Below, piece by piece: positions 12,074 through 26,131 of a stretch of DNA of 64,000 bases. This DNA comes from Apostichopus japonicus (lineage: Eukaryota > Echinodermata > Holothuroidea > Aspidochirotida > Stichopodidae), in contig NC_092578.1 of the NCBI RefSeq assembly GCF_037975245.1, positions 4,549,501 through 4,613,500 on the forward strand. Reading direction: 5' to 3'. A model generated the notes under the pieces. That model saw only the letters and a program-made list of their open reading frames with translations. It searched no databases and was not told the DNA's origin. Made by a program: the position numbers and the translations under genes. Position 1 is the first letter of the stretch. Each line of letters starts with the position of its first letter.

Positions 12074-14780
12074 TTAAAAGAATAAATTTCCCCCTGGTAA
12101 AATATTGCCAGTAACTGTAGATATATGGACCTTAACACACTAAGTTAATTGGCACGTAACTGCCGACCTACGCAATGAAATGTCATCAGTATTGCCCCCA
12201 AATATGCTAGAATGGTCAAGTAATGGTCACTGATGAACAGATTTCAACTGTTGCCACCTTCATAGGATATTGCCTCGCTGATTTATTAAAACGTCTCTTT
12301 GAAAACTCCTCGTTGTCATGGAAAGAATTTAGAGAATCAAAACCGTCTGGAAAGCAATTTTTGCCACTTTTGGTTCCTTTTATTTATTATTTAAATAAAA
12401 GTTGGGCAGAAACTGATGTTCTCTATATATATATATACGGTTAGTTTATAGACATCCCAGTTAAATTAAGCAACAGGGAGATTCCAACGAAGTTCTTTGT
12501 CATTCCTACAAATTCATATTTTATATCTGTTCCTTGAGGCAGCGATTAACTGTCCACAGCTGTTTGTAACCAGACCCAGTGATTAAGACAAGAAGAATTC
12601 TGCCATCCTTAGTGAGGCATAAATATAAACACCGGTGGGAGTTTATGTCAGCATCCTAATGTTATCTCTATCATCTTAGAACAGCTTTACCTGACCAGTT
12701 TGCTTTGATGAGCAAGGCTTGTCTTTTTTCTCATCATACACCCAATTTGTTTTGAGTTTTGTGATAAAACTACTTAAATGCATATCAATCATAAAGTCTC
12801 AATTGTTATGACTGTCTGGGATATTGAAAGATGACCCAAGTACCTTGACAACCAGTTTTTCTAGGAATCTTAGCACATTTAAACACTAGGAGCCTTTCAA
12901 TGCCAGTATCTTACACATCTAACATATATTCAGACACATTTAATATCAAAATTCCTTGCTTTTGATCTCTTGTTACAAGTCTAGCGCATTTCAATACCTC
13001 TATGTCTCTTAAAATATGAATCACACAGACATCTGGAAGTTACAAAATCAGACAAAATGCCCAAAAATATTCACAACAAGGATAAAACCTTCCAAAGCTA
13101 CTGTCAAATTCTCTCTTTATAAGCCTCTTCTATGTCTCTGCCTCATCTTGTAATCGTGCAGAGTGTATTAAATTCCTCTATTAATAACAAAAAAAAAATT
13201 CCCGGGACAATGACATTATGGAATTACTAATACCAGCTGTTCTTTAGAATATAAATGACAGGGTCAAAAAATAGTTAATCTTCACCCTCTTGGACGCCAG
13301 AAATTTGGAACAAAAAAATTATTCACACACTATATGCAGCTGTCATTGTGTTATAATAATTCAAGGAATATTGAACATGGTTTTGGGTCTTTGGATGTAG
13401 AAAATCTTCGACATTATCAAGCATACAAGGAGGGACTGGAAGGCTGCAATTCTGATCAATAATGTAGCTTGATTTAATTAATTAATTGTCAAAATACAAA
13501 ATTTTGATGAGTCATTGCCTAGATGTTTTTTTCTCCATTTGTTGGATGTCTCAAATTTTATGGACAAAAGGAGAATTTTTTTTGTTGTGCTTTTAGCCAA
13601 GATTTCATCTTCCTGGATTTGTGTCTTAAAGGGGCATGTGGAGTATGTAGAAATCGTAAAAAATCAAAGAAATATGTATAGAAATCAAAGAGCTGACTAA
13701 GTTACTTGAACAACAGTCCTTATAGAGATAATGAAAGAATTGCAACAACAATTAATGTTTTTTTTACATATTGTTTTGTGGTAGTTTATTACAACAATGG
13801 CATGGGGATCTCTAGCCCACATTAAATCAACAGAGGATCTCATTTTCAAGCTGAAATCTCTGATATCACTGAAAATTCCTTTGAGGAATCTCTGACGGAC
13901 ACTTCTGGGCCAAGTACCTGAACATTACCTAATTCATACTGTGACAATTTATTCAAAATATCATAAGGTTTCACCTATAGCTCATTTTAGCAACGAAATG
14001 TAGCCTACCGTTCATTTAAAAACTTTATACGCATCAGGTCATTAACCAATCAGAGAGCTGCTTTGAGGTAATTTCAATGACATCTGCTAACCTGAGCTGA
14101 AGCTTTGAGTATCAGTAAACTTGTAACCAAGTCTCCAAATTGGTACATTCTTGACTTTTACCTGCGATTCTTCTTGTAATTATTGATGAGACGAAGTCTC
14201 TTTAAACATATTCCAGCGTGCTCACACAGAATGAGATATGTTTGGTCGCTATACAAAATCTTTGGAGGTATGTGTGATCAGGATAGATCACACACGTTAG
14301 GACCCAGAGCCATATCTAAGGCACTGTTAGGACCGATGTGATAGCGCCCTCTGTGGAAACACACGCATAAAGTCCCCCATTACGATGCATGCTTTGGCTG
14401 AACTGTTATAATTTGTACAATGAACATGTATTCTGCAGTTAATTGCTGCTCTAGCAAGCCTGAGTGATGGTGTTGCAGACATCAACAGTAGTATGCAGTA
14501 TTTTGTTTCTATGGAGATGTGTTGTCGAGTATGATATTCAATGCAATCAACCACACTAATGGAATGTCAGATGTGCGAGAGACAAACATTAGTTGTAATG
14601 CGTAATACTCCTGCCAAGTACAATGTGTGTACTGCTTTAATTTTGATGCTCACTCACGCCTCCAGTTTCCTTTTTTTAATTCACATTTCCGTAATTATTA
14701 TGACCAAACAGCAACAGTTTGCTTCACGATTCTTGCCTGAAATCAATCTCCTTAAAATAGGGATAGAACAAAACTTGTGT

Positions 14781-14873
14781 AATTTATGTAAATTAGCACA
14801 AAACAGCCAAAGCTGGTGGCAGTCCTTCCAATATTCCAGTTTCAAAAAAGCACGATGCTAATTTACATAAATT
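14781..14873. repeat. 18-bp perfect inverted repeat, 57-nt spacer
   Basis: aatttatgtaaattagca (14781-14798) is matched by its reverse complement at 14856-14873. It may be a remnant of a foldback element. Confidence 0.6.
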
Positions 14874-15539
14874 TGTAAGCTGCCCAATGGCAGTAGGTAT
14901 AGATTTCACGACCATTTGGAGAGCTCTGGATACGAGGCTCGATAATTTACAAATATCTTGCGATCTCATGTAACACACAGATGGAGAACGAAAAATAAAA
15001 ATTCAAGCCAACATCTGCAGAGTATTTCAGGGTTTCCAATTCTTGAATTTCACCATTTTATGATGATGGCAAATTTAGCTGGGAGCCTGCAAATCTTACG
15101 GAGGGCATATAAAGTTATTAGCCAGGTTTATGACGAAAGAAAAGAAAGGCTTGGGTTTATATAGGCTCTCAGCTTGCAGCGCTTTTGCAGCTTTCAACAT
15201 TCTAATTAAATGTGGAGCTTGAGGCACAGGCAGGAAGAAAGAAACAAACAATGTCAAAAATAAGTTTCTAGCTCTCTTTAGAAAAGAGTTAAAAGAATTA
15301 AAATGGTAGAATCTGCATGCTAACTTGATTTCCTCAATTTTTGAGTTTTAATGCATTGCATTCCAGCCTCTATAAGCTTTCTGAAGGAAGAAACCTAAGC
15401 TTTTTGAATTGTGAAGTTACTTATGTGGAGATTTTATCAGCTACTGTGTTCATATAGCCCAAGAATCACAACTTTAGCAAGGCACTTTAGGATGGATAAT
15501 TTCTCATTCCTTTTGGTTCTCATTGTTTGTGAAAATGAA

Positions 15540-15815
15540 ATGTTAACACTACATAACTATCTAGTTATCTGTCTGTCTAGTTACTTATCTATCTGCCTAA
15601 ATATTTAGTTATATACAGTAACTGTCTAGGTGTCTGTCTAAACTGTCTGTCTAACTGTCTGTCTAGCTATTTAACTGTGTGTAGAGCTATCTAATTGTCT
15701 GTGTAGCTTACCTAACTACCTGACTGTCTGTCTAGCTATCTATGTAGCTACCTAACTATCTAGCTAAACTATCTAATTATCTAATTGTCTGTGTATAGCT
15801 ACCTAACTATTCAAG
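15540..15815. repeat. Degenerate CTGT/CTAT-type microsatellite
   Basis: About 270 bp of interrupted tetranucleotide units (ctgtctgtctag, ctatctaactgt and similar). Confidence 0.75.
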
Positions 15816-18708
15816 GCAAATATTTAGACTTGGCAAAAAGTAGGGGTCTATTGCCCTTCCCCCCTCCACCCCTGTCTCTGTAGTGTATAGACTGTTACAA
15901 GAAATTAAGAACTTGTATACTGGTGCTTAGAGCCTTGCACTTGTACATTATACTATAAATTTATCCCAATGAGTCTACTACTTCTTATACTACTTCATGT
16001 TGAATGATATATGCTCACTGAATTCATATGCCACTACCAGTGTGATAAGAAGCAATGGAAAAAGATGTAAAACCTGTCTAAATTCATTAGAACATTTTAA
16101 CATCTATGTAATCATCTGTGATTCACTGCTTAATTATATGTACTAGTACCTTGCACTAAAAATGGACTTGAATCAATAGTTATATGGAAGCATATATTCA
16201 CACTTCATATAAAATGAAGGTTGACAAATATGTAGCCATGGCAACCAGCCTCATTTGTATTAATATACTCCACTTTTATGAATGGGCCTGCATGCATCAC
16301 AGATTTTGAGTGTTTGCCATATACAGTAAATATATACCTCATGAAAGCATATATATATATATACTATGAAAATGAATTAGTAGCACTTTTGATATGCCTT
16401 GTGAAAGAATCTTGATGCTCAGTTTACAGCTCAAAATGTTTAGTTTCTGTCGAAATCACATTTGAAAAGAGAATAGGCACATAAGGAAAGTTGATGAGGG
16501 AGGTGGTGAGAGGGGGAAGAGGTAGAAGTGATAATGTAAATGAGAATATATTATCCTTCTATGACCCCTGACCATAGGGCTATAATTCCCTACCCCCCTT
16601 CCCCAAAAGCCCCTCTTTTCAGGCCTGAAATCCACATAGGTGTAAACCTAAGATTTTCCTCAGAAAACCTAGAGATTGGGTGTCCAAAATCTGGAGATTT
16701 TACAAAGTCGAATTAATAGTCTATTAACTCCCTGTAAATTTGCTTTAAGATACTTTGCTTCACTGGGTTTACGATTTTGTCGACTGAGTGAGATTCACAA
16801 ACCTCTGAAGAATTCTGAACTGTAATCAAATTCCTCAAACACCTAACAGCTATTACATTTTTCAATGTGAAACATCTAATTAATACATAGTTACCCTAAT
16901 TACATTTGACATCTTTCCCTCCCTTCATGTTTAAATAGTTTTGCGTTTTTTCCTGCTCTTTTCACACCAATGTTCTATCATACGTCCGCCACACTTCATT
17001 AAATCTAGGTTAAATCCATTCCACCAGCAGTCTTTACGTATGTACGTACGTCACCCCTTCCGGAATCGCTCCATTTCTTTCATATTTCAAACGCGCATGA
17101 GCCCGATCTGTTTTGCTAATTAATAGATCCATCTCACAAACAGATCTTCTGTAAAGTTTATTACGACGGCGTCGTCTACTACGTCAGAATCCTGCCACCG
17201 ATACCAAAATATGAGTCACTATTAAATACTCTCTACACACAGTAAATCAATGACATCCATCGCACATCTATTTGCCTCCTCTCTACCGGCATTTTCTGGA
17301 ATTGCGATCTCCGCTCTTCCATAGCCTCAAGAAGAATCGATTGCACTTGGAAAGCTGGGAGTTCAACGGATATCATGAGAGTCTTGGGAACGCTCGCTGG
17401 TTGCTTTCTCCGATTACTGTCGTGACTAATCAGCAAACAGCAAAATGAAGAGCAAAATGTGCGACCATGGATGGTGTCAGCTGATAATGGACCAAAATGG
17501 ACAATTCCTCCTGAAGGCATTAATCCGGAGGAAACGGAAATCGTGTCCAGAAAAGAAATCCTTATTTGACTTTGGAATGCAAAGACAAACCTCTTGAAAT
17601 CTCAAAGGCTTAAGGGCAGCCTATACTTATTAATGTACTAGAGGAAACGCCATGTCTAACATGCATAGCTCAAGCATTTGCAGTCTAAATATAGAATTCA
17701 AGTCCAGAACTGGGGCCATGGAAATATTTATATGTACATCTAAATCACTCCCAAGTACGTGGGCTTAAAGGGGACACAAATCCATGTTATCTTTGGTTTC
17801 ATACGACAGAAATATTTGTGAAGAGCAACTCTCCAAAATAGCTAAAGAAAAATCTTGTTCCATTTTGGAGATATCGTAGTTTAAAAGACACGTCTGAGAG
17901 GTGTCGTTTTGTAAATCTGTGATGTCATAGTGCCACTGTAGAATCTGAAACCTCTATTCTCTCTTTGGTTTGACACTGAAACCAATGACATCATTAGGTC
18001 ATGTTAAGAGGTTCAATATTTTAGATTCAGCATTTGCTAAACCCATCTCCATTACAGAAATTACACATTGTAATAAATAAATTTATTATATCTCTCATTT
18101 AAATTCTCTAAGTTTGGAATGGGGGAAAATATATCAAATTGTTATAACCATACTGGAGAAAAAGATGTCATTTGTATGTCCTATACCCAACCAGGGTGGA
18201 CATAAATAGCACAGCTTGGCTAAAGGGATGTGGCTTAATAAGGTCATGCACTGGATACATGCATATTCAGTGCCCATGCAAACAGGTATTAGTTTGCTTA
18301 CGATTGAAGAACTCTAAATATCATCTTTGATTCTCGACATAAATATCAGCTTTCATATAACATGTTTTTAAGATTAAATATATTTCTAGTTGATGTAGCT
18401 ATTATATATTAGTTTGTACATAGGACAGATGTCAGATATCAGATCACCTTTTATTTTTTAAATTTCTTTATATGGATATGATCTTATTTACATTCAAAGT
18501 TACGAAAGATGATTATCAGGAAAGCAGACATGAGACATGTTAATGTGCAAAACTTATCCTTTTATCATTTTGTTATGCAAAGTTAACAACTTTTGTTACC
18601 TTTCAAGTTAAAATGTTTTCTGGCAACTCATAGTACAGCTTCACCAAACCAAAATAATCTAATAATCAACAAATTTAGCGACAAATTTTAAACAGCTAGA
18701 AGATTATT

Positions 18709-18969
18709 CCGTGGCCGAATGGATAAAGGCAGTGGCATTTGCAGCAATGACGCCATAGCAATCGGGAGGTTCTTGGTTGGATACCCCGCCGGGTCAGAGT
18801 AAGGTGGGTTTTTCATCCAAGAGCAATCTACGGTTTTCCCATCTGAAATGACTTTCTAATTTGAAAAAATTCCAAATTTGACTTAAAATATTGAATTAGA
18901 AGCCACCGACGTGTAAGTTATAATCCATAAACCCTTGCAGGTTTTTATTCCCACATTTGTGGTCACTCA
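18709..18969 (+). mobile_element. tRNA-derived SINE, family A, second copy
   Basis: Plus-strand copy of the element at 7389-7651. The A box (tggccgaatgg) is good. The B box region is decayed (ggttcttggttggatacc). The body and the cccacatttgtgg terminal block are conserved. An AT-rich tail with taat/ttatt units follows to about 19020. Confidence 0.8.
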
Positions 18970-20674
18970 AGCATCATAAAAATAACTGTTAATAATTTTT
19001 ATCATTATTACATTATTAGTGGAATTCAATTTTTCATTAAAAAAATAATTTTCAATTAATCAGTCAAAATTTATACTAAATTAGCAAGTTTTCTCATTTA
19101 TTTATGCTGTCTGTTGTTCAATGTTTGGTGCAGTAAATGAAAACAAAAAATAATTGCTACTGTTTAAAACCATAAGCAAGGCAATTTATAAGCAAATTTA
19201 GAGCACACTTCATTGCTCATTTATCACTTGAAAAAGTTCTCTCCCGCTCCCACTGGGAAGTAACAAAATCCTTCAAACTTTTCACCAGATCCAATTTGGG
19301 ACTACTTAAAAACAGAAGCTGTTGGCAAACTCAACTCCGATCAATATTTGTTCTAGAACTCCATACTAAATTGGCTTTCCAAGGGTGACAGAAATTGGGG
19401 ACTTGAAGATATTGACATTGCAATGTCTCTTGTATGTTAAAGACTATTTAGTTAATCCTGGTCTGTCTGTCCAAATAGCCGACTAGCAAATTTTCGAGTT
19501 CATGTCAGGTCACAAAGAGATAAATCTTTCTCGTCTGTTTAATACCAAGAATCTGAAGTTGACTCCCTTGGATAAAGACCTGAGCTTCTGTAGTCTTAAA
19601 AGTCATCAAATATTGTCTAGAATTTTCATCTCTCTAAAATTACTTAAAGTATGTTACGATCAAAGTAATTAGTTTTGCTGAGCTTCCCAAAAATCTGGAT
19701 TATTATTTTATAAGAAACACGTCTTTTAATGAGATTTTTCTGAAAGCTAGTCCGTCCTAGACCTTTTGGATACGACCTCAATATATTGCCTCCAAAATTC
19801 AGCTGAATGCTAAAACTGATGAAAGTTATCAATCACATAACTTGTTTCCAACCTTTCAAATTATCACAATGAACTTGTGTTTTAATTAGGCAAGTGAATG
19901 GTTACATGCGGACAAATGCTTTGTGAGTGAAAAAATGTTTTGAAATTGTTGTAGTTTGAACATTAGTTAGTTGCCTTTCTAGCATATTTGTGGACATAAT
20001 TCTGGCAACGTTTTTATTTAGATTAAATGAACAGATTATTTAGTTTAAATGACAGATCCTGCCAAATTAAATTGATTAAAAAGAAGAATAAAATTTAAGT
20101 ATGCCTCTAGCAGGTTGCTACCAACCCCCCTACATGGGAAATCAACTTCAGCCACCCCAGGGCCATATATCCCGTCCTTTTAAAAGTCTGATATCCATAA
20201 AAACTTGGCAATAACTACGCCCATATAATGGGGAAATGTACCTGGAATGTGCGGTATACGTGCATGTGGTAGTTTGAAAGTTTCTATCATGAGAGATAGT
20301 TGTCCAACTGACTTAATTTTAATATCTTCATGATTCTGCATATATCATAATGGTATTTCTAGATGATAGCGATAAATGCTACTTTAATTAACAGTGCTTT
20401 AGTTATTGTTATGACAAAGAGTATAAGGAACTTGGCTGCTATGGCAACAACATAATAAACAAAGGTATCACTATGCGACGACTAGCTCTAATTTCTCATG
20501 TTCAAATACCAACTGAACATGGACAACGATATTCATGAAAATGATCAACACCAATCAATCTACCGCTGTGCTATTAATTAATGTAGTCTCTGGTTTACAT
20601 TAGAATTACTAAAATGGATCCTTCAGTTTATGGGGTGGAATTGATAGGGCTACTCTGTAAGTACTAACAGCTTA

Positions 20675-21240
20675 GCACAGGTGCAAACTGCATGATGGCT
20701 GGTGAGGTTATAAATTCAAGTATCTTGAAAACATGAAATATATCACAGTGACCTACAGGTGAACTGGGATCTTTGCAGGTTTTAACAGTGAATTGTTCTA
20801 GTTGTTCAGAAGTAGATGACCTGCATGTAGTACATATAGCCTATGTTACTAAGTGCAGGTGCATGCATGTTAAGTGCAGGTACCACCACAGGTGCAGGAT
20901 ATATGGCTGGTCAGATGATAGCCTCTAAGTATGAAACCATAGCGACCGACAGGTCGACCTTAATGTACTGTAGGCTGAGTTAAAAACAGGTGTAAATTCA
21001 CAGATGCAGGTACTGTATGTGACTATTGGTGAGGTCAACTCAATGTACTGTAGGCTGAGTTAAATGCAGGTGAAAAAACAGATGCAGGTCATATATCTGA
21101 CGGTTGGTGGAAGTATGAAAATAATGACAATGACATGGTAAACCTAGATTAGTTGGATTAACCAGTTAATCCTTTTTAGCTATAAATTTAGAACTTGTAT
21201 ATGTACTGTATGCTAAAGTTCAGTGCAGTTGCACAATGGT
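20675..21240. repeat. Degenerate tandem repeat with acaggtgca / gatgcaggt units
   Basis: Several diverged units of very roughly 90-110 bp. The clearest is aatgtactgtaggctgagttaa, present at about 20962 and 21039. Units also share a tggctggtgag or ttggtgaggt motif. Confidence 0.6.
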
Positions 21241-23881
21241 GGGGATTGCAAATTAAAGTAAAAAAACATGATGCAAGCAGTGAATAGACCTGTGTTTGTT
21301 GTACATATGTAGAACAGTTTGGTAATTTGTGAAGTATAATCTACTGTGCCATGGCCTCTCTCTACCATGAGCAAAATTTGCACTTTCCCTGACACACTGT
21401 ACTGATACAGTTATTTATTATTTACCGCATTCCTCTTGATAAAATTGCAAAACTAAAAGCGACTACATCAATTGATACAGGAGGTGATATATATCCGATA
21501 AAGATATCAGCAGTATATTGTTTGACGATAAAGCGACAAATTTTGCTACTTTTGTTTCAACAGGACGTAAACAAGAATTGTTGACTAAACATGGACGGCA
21601 TCTTTGACAACTTTTACTTTAACTTTAGGCTTCAGGGGTGGGTGGAGGGGGGGGAGGTGTGGGAGGCGGGGGTGAATTTGTAATCACCAAATACTGTTGA
21701 AGGTCATAAATTATTTCACCAACTTTCCAGATTTCTTTGAACAACTATTCCCACCGCTACAGAAATATGTCGCACCTGGCTGTTTGGTCTCGGATTCAGT
21801 TGCTGTTTCGCTATCCTGTTTATCCCGACAAAAATATTGTAACTTTTTCATCATTCATTTAATATTGAGCAGCTATGAGGTACATGGCAGGTTTCATTTA
21901 TTCATGATGGGTTCATTCTCGGAATACAAACACCCTACAGCATTTTTACAGCAAACATTGCCAAAAATAATGGAAAAATTCAATTTGAAAATCAAGGATA
22001 CACACATACATCATGAAGTTTTCAAAATGAGCCTAGAGACAAACTACAGGGAAAAAACAATAAAATGGCATCAAACGTAATCTGGTACACCCCCCCCCTC
22101 ATTGGGTAAGTTAAGGAAATAGATATAAACTTGCAACGTTATCAAATATGGATTATAGCCTCGGCCTGACACAAATAAGTCTTTATAACTCTATTTCTGC
22201 CTCAAGGCAAATAGGGTGGGGAGGGGAGGAGGTGAATTTTTTAATCATACCAAAAAATTGGATGAAAAATTTTATGATAACAAAACAAATAGTACATGAG
22301 ACATCTGTGACTGATATTCACAGGATACCATAGATGATTTTGAAGGTTTAAAGTACGTGCTGGTTGAAGTGTCCTGTACTTGAACTTTCTGTGGTAGGCT
22401 AACTCTATATTGCAATTGAGAGGCCTTGAAAATATCCTGTGTGAATGTGTGAATTACCTTTATCAAATGAATTCTGGAAACCACATGGAATCGGTCTTTA
22501 TTAGTACGTCATTTTACTTTGTTTGTTATTTTGCTTATTTTGTGCAGAACACTCAATAGTTGATCCAAAATGCGAAAAGATGATTTGAAGTAAATTTTGC
22601 AATTTTTCCTACTGCAAACAGAATTCATGGTAAAAAGTCAAATTGGTATGAAGAGGTGTTATCTCCTAGTGCTGCTCACACAATGTTGCACTAATTATAA
22701 TTTGAACAGTTATTGATAATGACATCAAATTGCAAAATCAAAAATTTTTTCAATAATTTTATTTCCACCCATTTTGAAATAAACCTTCCAGTCAAGTTGA
22801 TGAATTAAATTCTTATTTGTAAGCAGATTTCAATATTGAATATAATATTTACAATTGATCAAGAACTAGAATCAGTGTGGGAGGCATGCATGGCCAATAT
22901 GTTACTATACCTACTATACCTTGTAGGCTAGGTAGATAGTATTAGTAGTGCATATTTTGTGTGGAGACAGGTAAGAGAGGAATGAGGTAAAATCTCTGAA
23001 CATAAAATTAAGCTGCTTTAAGATCGGACGAGATGCTTTTGCTCCCACAGTGGTTAAATTTTTAAAAAATCCACCTGGCTGACAAGCACACCTCCAAATT
23101 GAATCTACAGTTCTCTGCGAGACAGCCTCCTCAATTATGCAAAACATTTCTGTCGTAAAACATCACTCTTTTCACAACTTTCCTTTCATTTATTGACAAC
23201 CTGTCAAAAACCCTTACTGCATGGTATGCATAATTGCTCATTCACCTCCAAGTAAAAAAAAATGTTAAAAATGAAAATAAAAAATAAAATTAACAAATTT
23301 ATTTCTCATAAAAGTTATGAAAATGCCCTCTATCAGTCTTCAATGAAAAAAAATTCAAGTAAACAAAATTATAATATTTTCTGATAACGACCTCCGGTGC
23401 ACAAAAGTGATGCATGTTACACAGTATATTGCTAAAGTTGGAAAATGGAAATGGTGATATGACATAAATTGTCACACAAATTTTCCCTCTTTGGATTTGT
23501 TTAAAATAGTGAGAGAAAAAAATTAAAATATGAATGGTAACAATTGTTTTATTCAAGATATACCATTATTTACTTTACCTTTGAAGTATTTTAAATGAAG
23601 GGAATGGTCCTTTAAGATCGACAATGATCTCCGACTTATCAGCACCTCCGTACATATCTAAATATTTATATTATATAATCCTTTCTTTGATCAATTCTAA
23701 GAACCCAACCAAAACTATTCTCCTTTTTTATCATCATATAAACAACAGAAGCACCCAAGGATGACATCCCGACAGCGTTAATGTCATTTCCCGAGTGCAT
23801 GAATTACATACAACATGACTGTAAGTTACACTAATTGCAAATGCTTCACTTCAATGACTTGATCCATACCTTATTTCTTTA

Positions 23882-23955
23882 GATTAAATAGTAAATAATT
23901 TGTAATACTGCTAGATATAAATCTAGCAGTATTATAAATTATTTACTATTTAATC
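23882..23955. repeat. 35-bp hairpin, 34 of 35 pairs, 4-nt loop
   Basis: The arms 23882-23916 and 23921-23955 are reverse complements apart from one g/a difference. It is AT-rich. It may be a miniature foldback element or a cruciform-forming site. There is no evidence of transcription. Confidence 0.85.
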
Positions 23956-25828
23956 ACATGGAGAGACAACTGAAAAAATAAATAATACTGCATATAAGTA
24001 TTACTCAAGAATAAATTGAAATAAATAACATGAATGTAAGCAACTAGAATCCTAGCCTCCTCCTCCCCCCTCCATCCCCACCCAGCATCATTTTCTACCC
24101 ACCTCCCCCACCCCAACGGCAGACTTTTCAATTGACGGAGGTTTATGTACTATTAATTAATTAATTAATTTCAGGGTATAATTTAATGAGCACATTTTGT
24201 GAATCATTTCTTCAGATTTAACTTTATGTACATAATTTAATCAAAAAATTTAAAAAATTGGGTTGACGTGCAAAATCTACTGCCACATCTTTCCATATTG
24301 TAGGAACTAATTTGCCCATTTCGAATAGCAATTAATTTGCTAGGGGATAAATTAAGCCAGATGAATTTCATTCCGATCGGATTTCGTTACTAATTCGATT
24401 AATTTACACAGCCACACGATCCTGCTTAACCAGGTAGCAAAGTTTTTCTGTTTATTTGGACACAATTTTTTCCACGCCATTCGCTACGAAAATATCCCCA
24501 CCGCATTATGTAGAACCGTAAAGCTTGACTGGGCAAATCTGATTTCAGATAACGACAGTATCTAAAAGTCAAAGTTGACTGAAATTTGCCAAGTTGCTCT
24601 GCACATGTGGTTGAGTACTTAACAATAGTGAAACTGACCAAGTGATTCAGTTATAATAAGAAACCTGTCGAGAGCACTAACTCAAAAACAATACTTAGGC
24701 CACAGATGACAGTCATGCAAAGAACAGATTTGGGAATTTGGCTATAATTATAAACCTAGTCTCTTCACCTGAAGAGAAGTTCAGTGTCAACTGCATCCTG
24801 TACGATGATGAATGGAACTAACAGACCGTTCAAAATAGAGTCACGTTCAACCAACCTTCACCTCAGATATAATACTGAAAGTTCTGTACAGATTAGGCCA
24901 AACAATTATCACACTCGTTGTCCACGGTAGACAATCTAAAAGCAATTTAACAGCCTGGACTTCAGTTCTTTCTTTCGACCGTCCTGATCTTGTCTGGACA
25001 GATATTGTGGAAGTTAATCAAAGGTCAACCCTCTTTAAATTGAAGACAGGCCTATAATTCTGCACAATTGCTAAAAAAAATGCCATTGGTGCATCAACAA
25101 ATAATCTGCTCACTAAAATAAAAAAAACCAAAATCATCGTCTTGCTTTGTACAATGTCTGAGAAAGGATTGTATATATTTATTGCCAAATCCATTGGGAT
25201 AAGTCATATGGTAATGCAATATCAATATTTCTGAGGCTTGTACAACTTACAAATGGGAAGTCATCAAATGCTGAATTTTTCTTATGAGTCTCGATAATTT
25301 TGTAGAAAACTGGGAGAACAATGGCCTTATTTCCTATAATAAGGGTCCTTCCAGCTACTTTTGCAGTTGATGTTGATAGATTTTGGGATTCATATTTAGA
25401 GTAAAATCCCATAACAGTTCATGTGTGTGACTATTCAAGAAATTTTTTTCAGTCGAACTAATACTTCATCAATTTTTGTATGACTAGTCAAATTTGGTTT
25501 CAAATTACAAATCTGGCTACTTTGACAAAATTTAATCTATTCAAGTACCCTTATCCATAGAAATACTTTAAGTACAGTAGGTTTTCCATGGATGAGAAAA
25601 CTCAAGAAATTGCTGTCTGCTCTGGCGTCACTAACATCATTTTCTTTTCTTTCATTTTTTGTCCCCTTTAGATCTAGTAAAACGGTTCAACTTGTAAAAC
25701 GCAGTAAATTAGTTTTTTTGCTGGTTCTTGGGTGAAGCCATTTCATGATAAAGATCTACATTGCCATTTTGCTAAATGCCAATCTCTTTTCTGTTAACAT
25801 CATAACTGTAGTGTGGACATACTATATA

Positions 25829-26131
25829 TCTATGAATATTCATACATACAATAGTGAGTTCATATATACAGTAGTGATGTCACTGATGTGACAGCCAGTT
25901 GGGACAATTTCCTAATGCTAATAATACCTCTCTAAACTGTACTCCAATATCATGCTCTCAAAGCACTGGTATTGTCAGTACAAACAGTTCCTAACCTTGA
26001 TCTGATAGAAACATGATATTCATACTGCTCATACTGACAATACAAGTGCTCTGAAGCGGGATGACACTACAGTATAGAAAAAGTTGTCCCAACTGGGTGG
26101 ATGTGATACACATGATATGAATATTCATAGA
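25829..26131. mobile_element. Imperfect long inverted repeat (foldback element)
   Basis: Both ends carry tatgaatattcata. Inner blocks pair in order: ccagttgggacaattt with aagttgtcccaactgg, and gcactggtattgtcagtac with actgacaatacaagtgct. The structure covers about 300 bp, which fits a decayed foldback MITE. No target duplication was recognised. Confidence 0.65.

Noticed and set aside
17768-18190. Second TTAA/aggggaca-type MITE
   Set aside because: The ends (aggggacacaaat / catttgtatgtcct) are only loosely complementary and TTAA is absent on the right.
21697-22080. 127-codon plus-strand reading frame
   Set aside because: No recognisable motif, lies inside the large intron on the opposite strand, and no acceptor/donor arrangement supports an exon.
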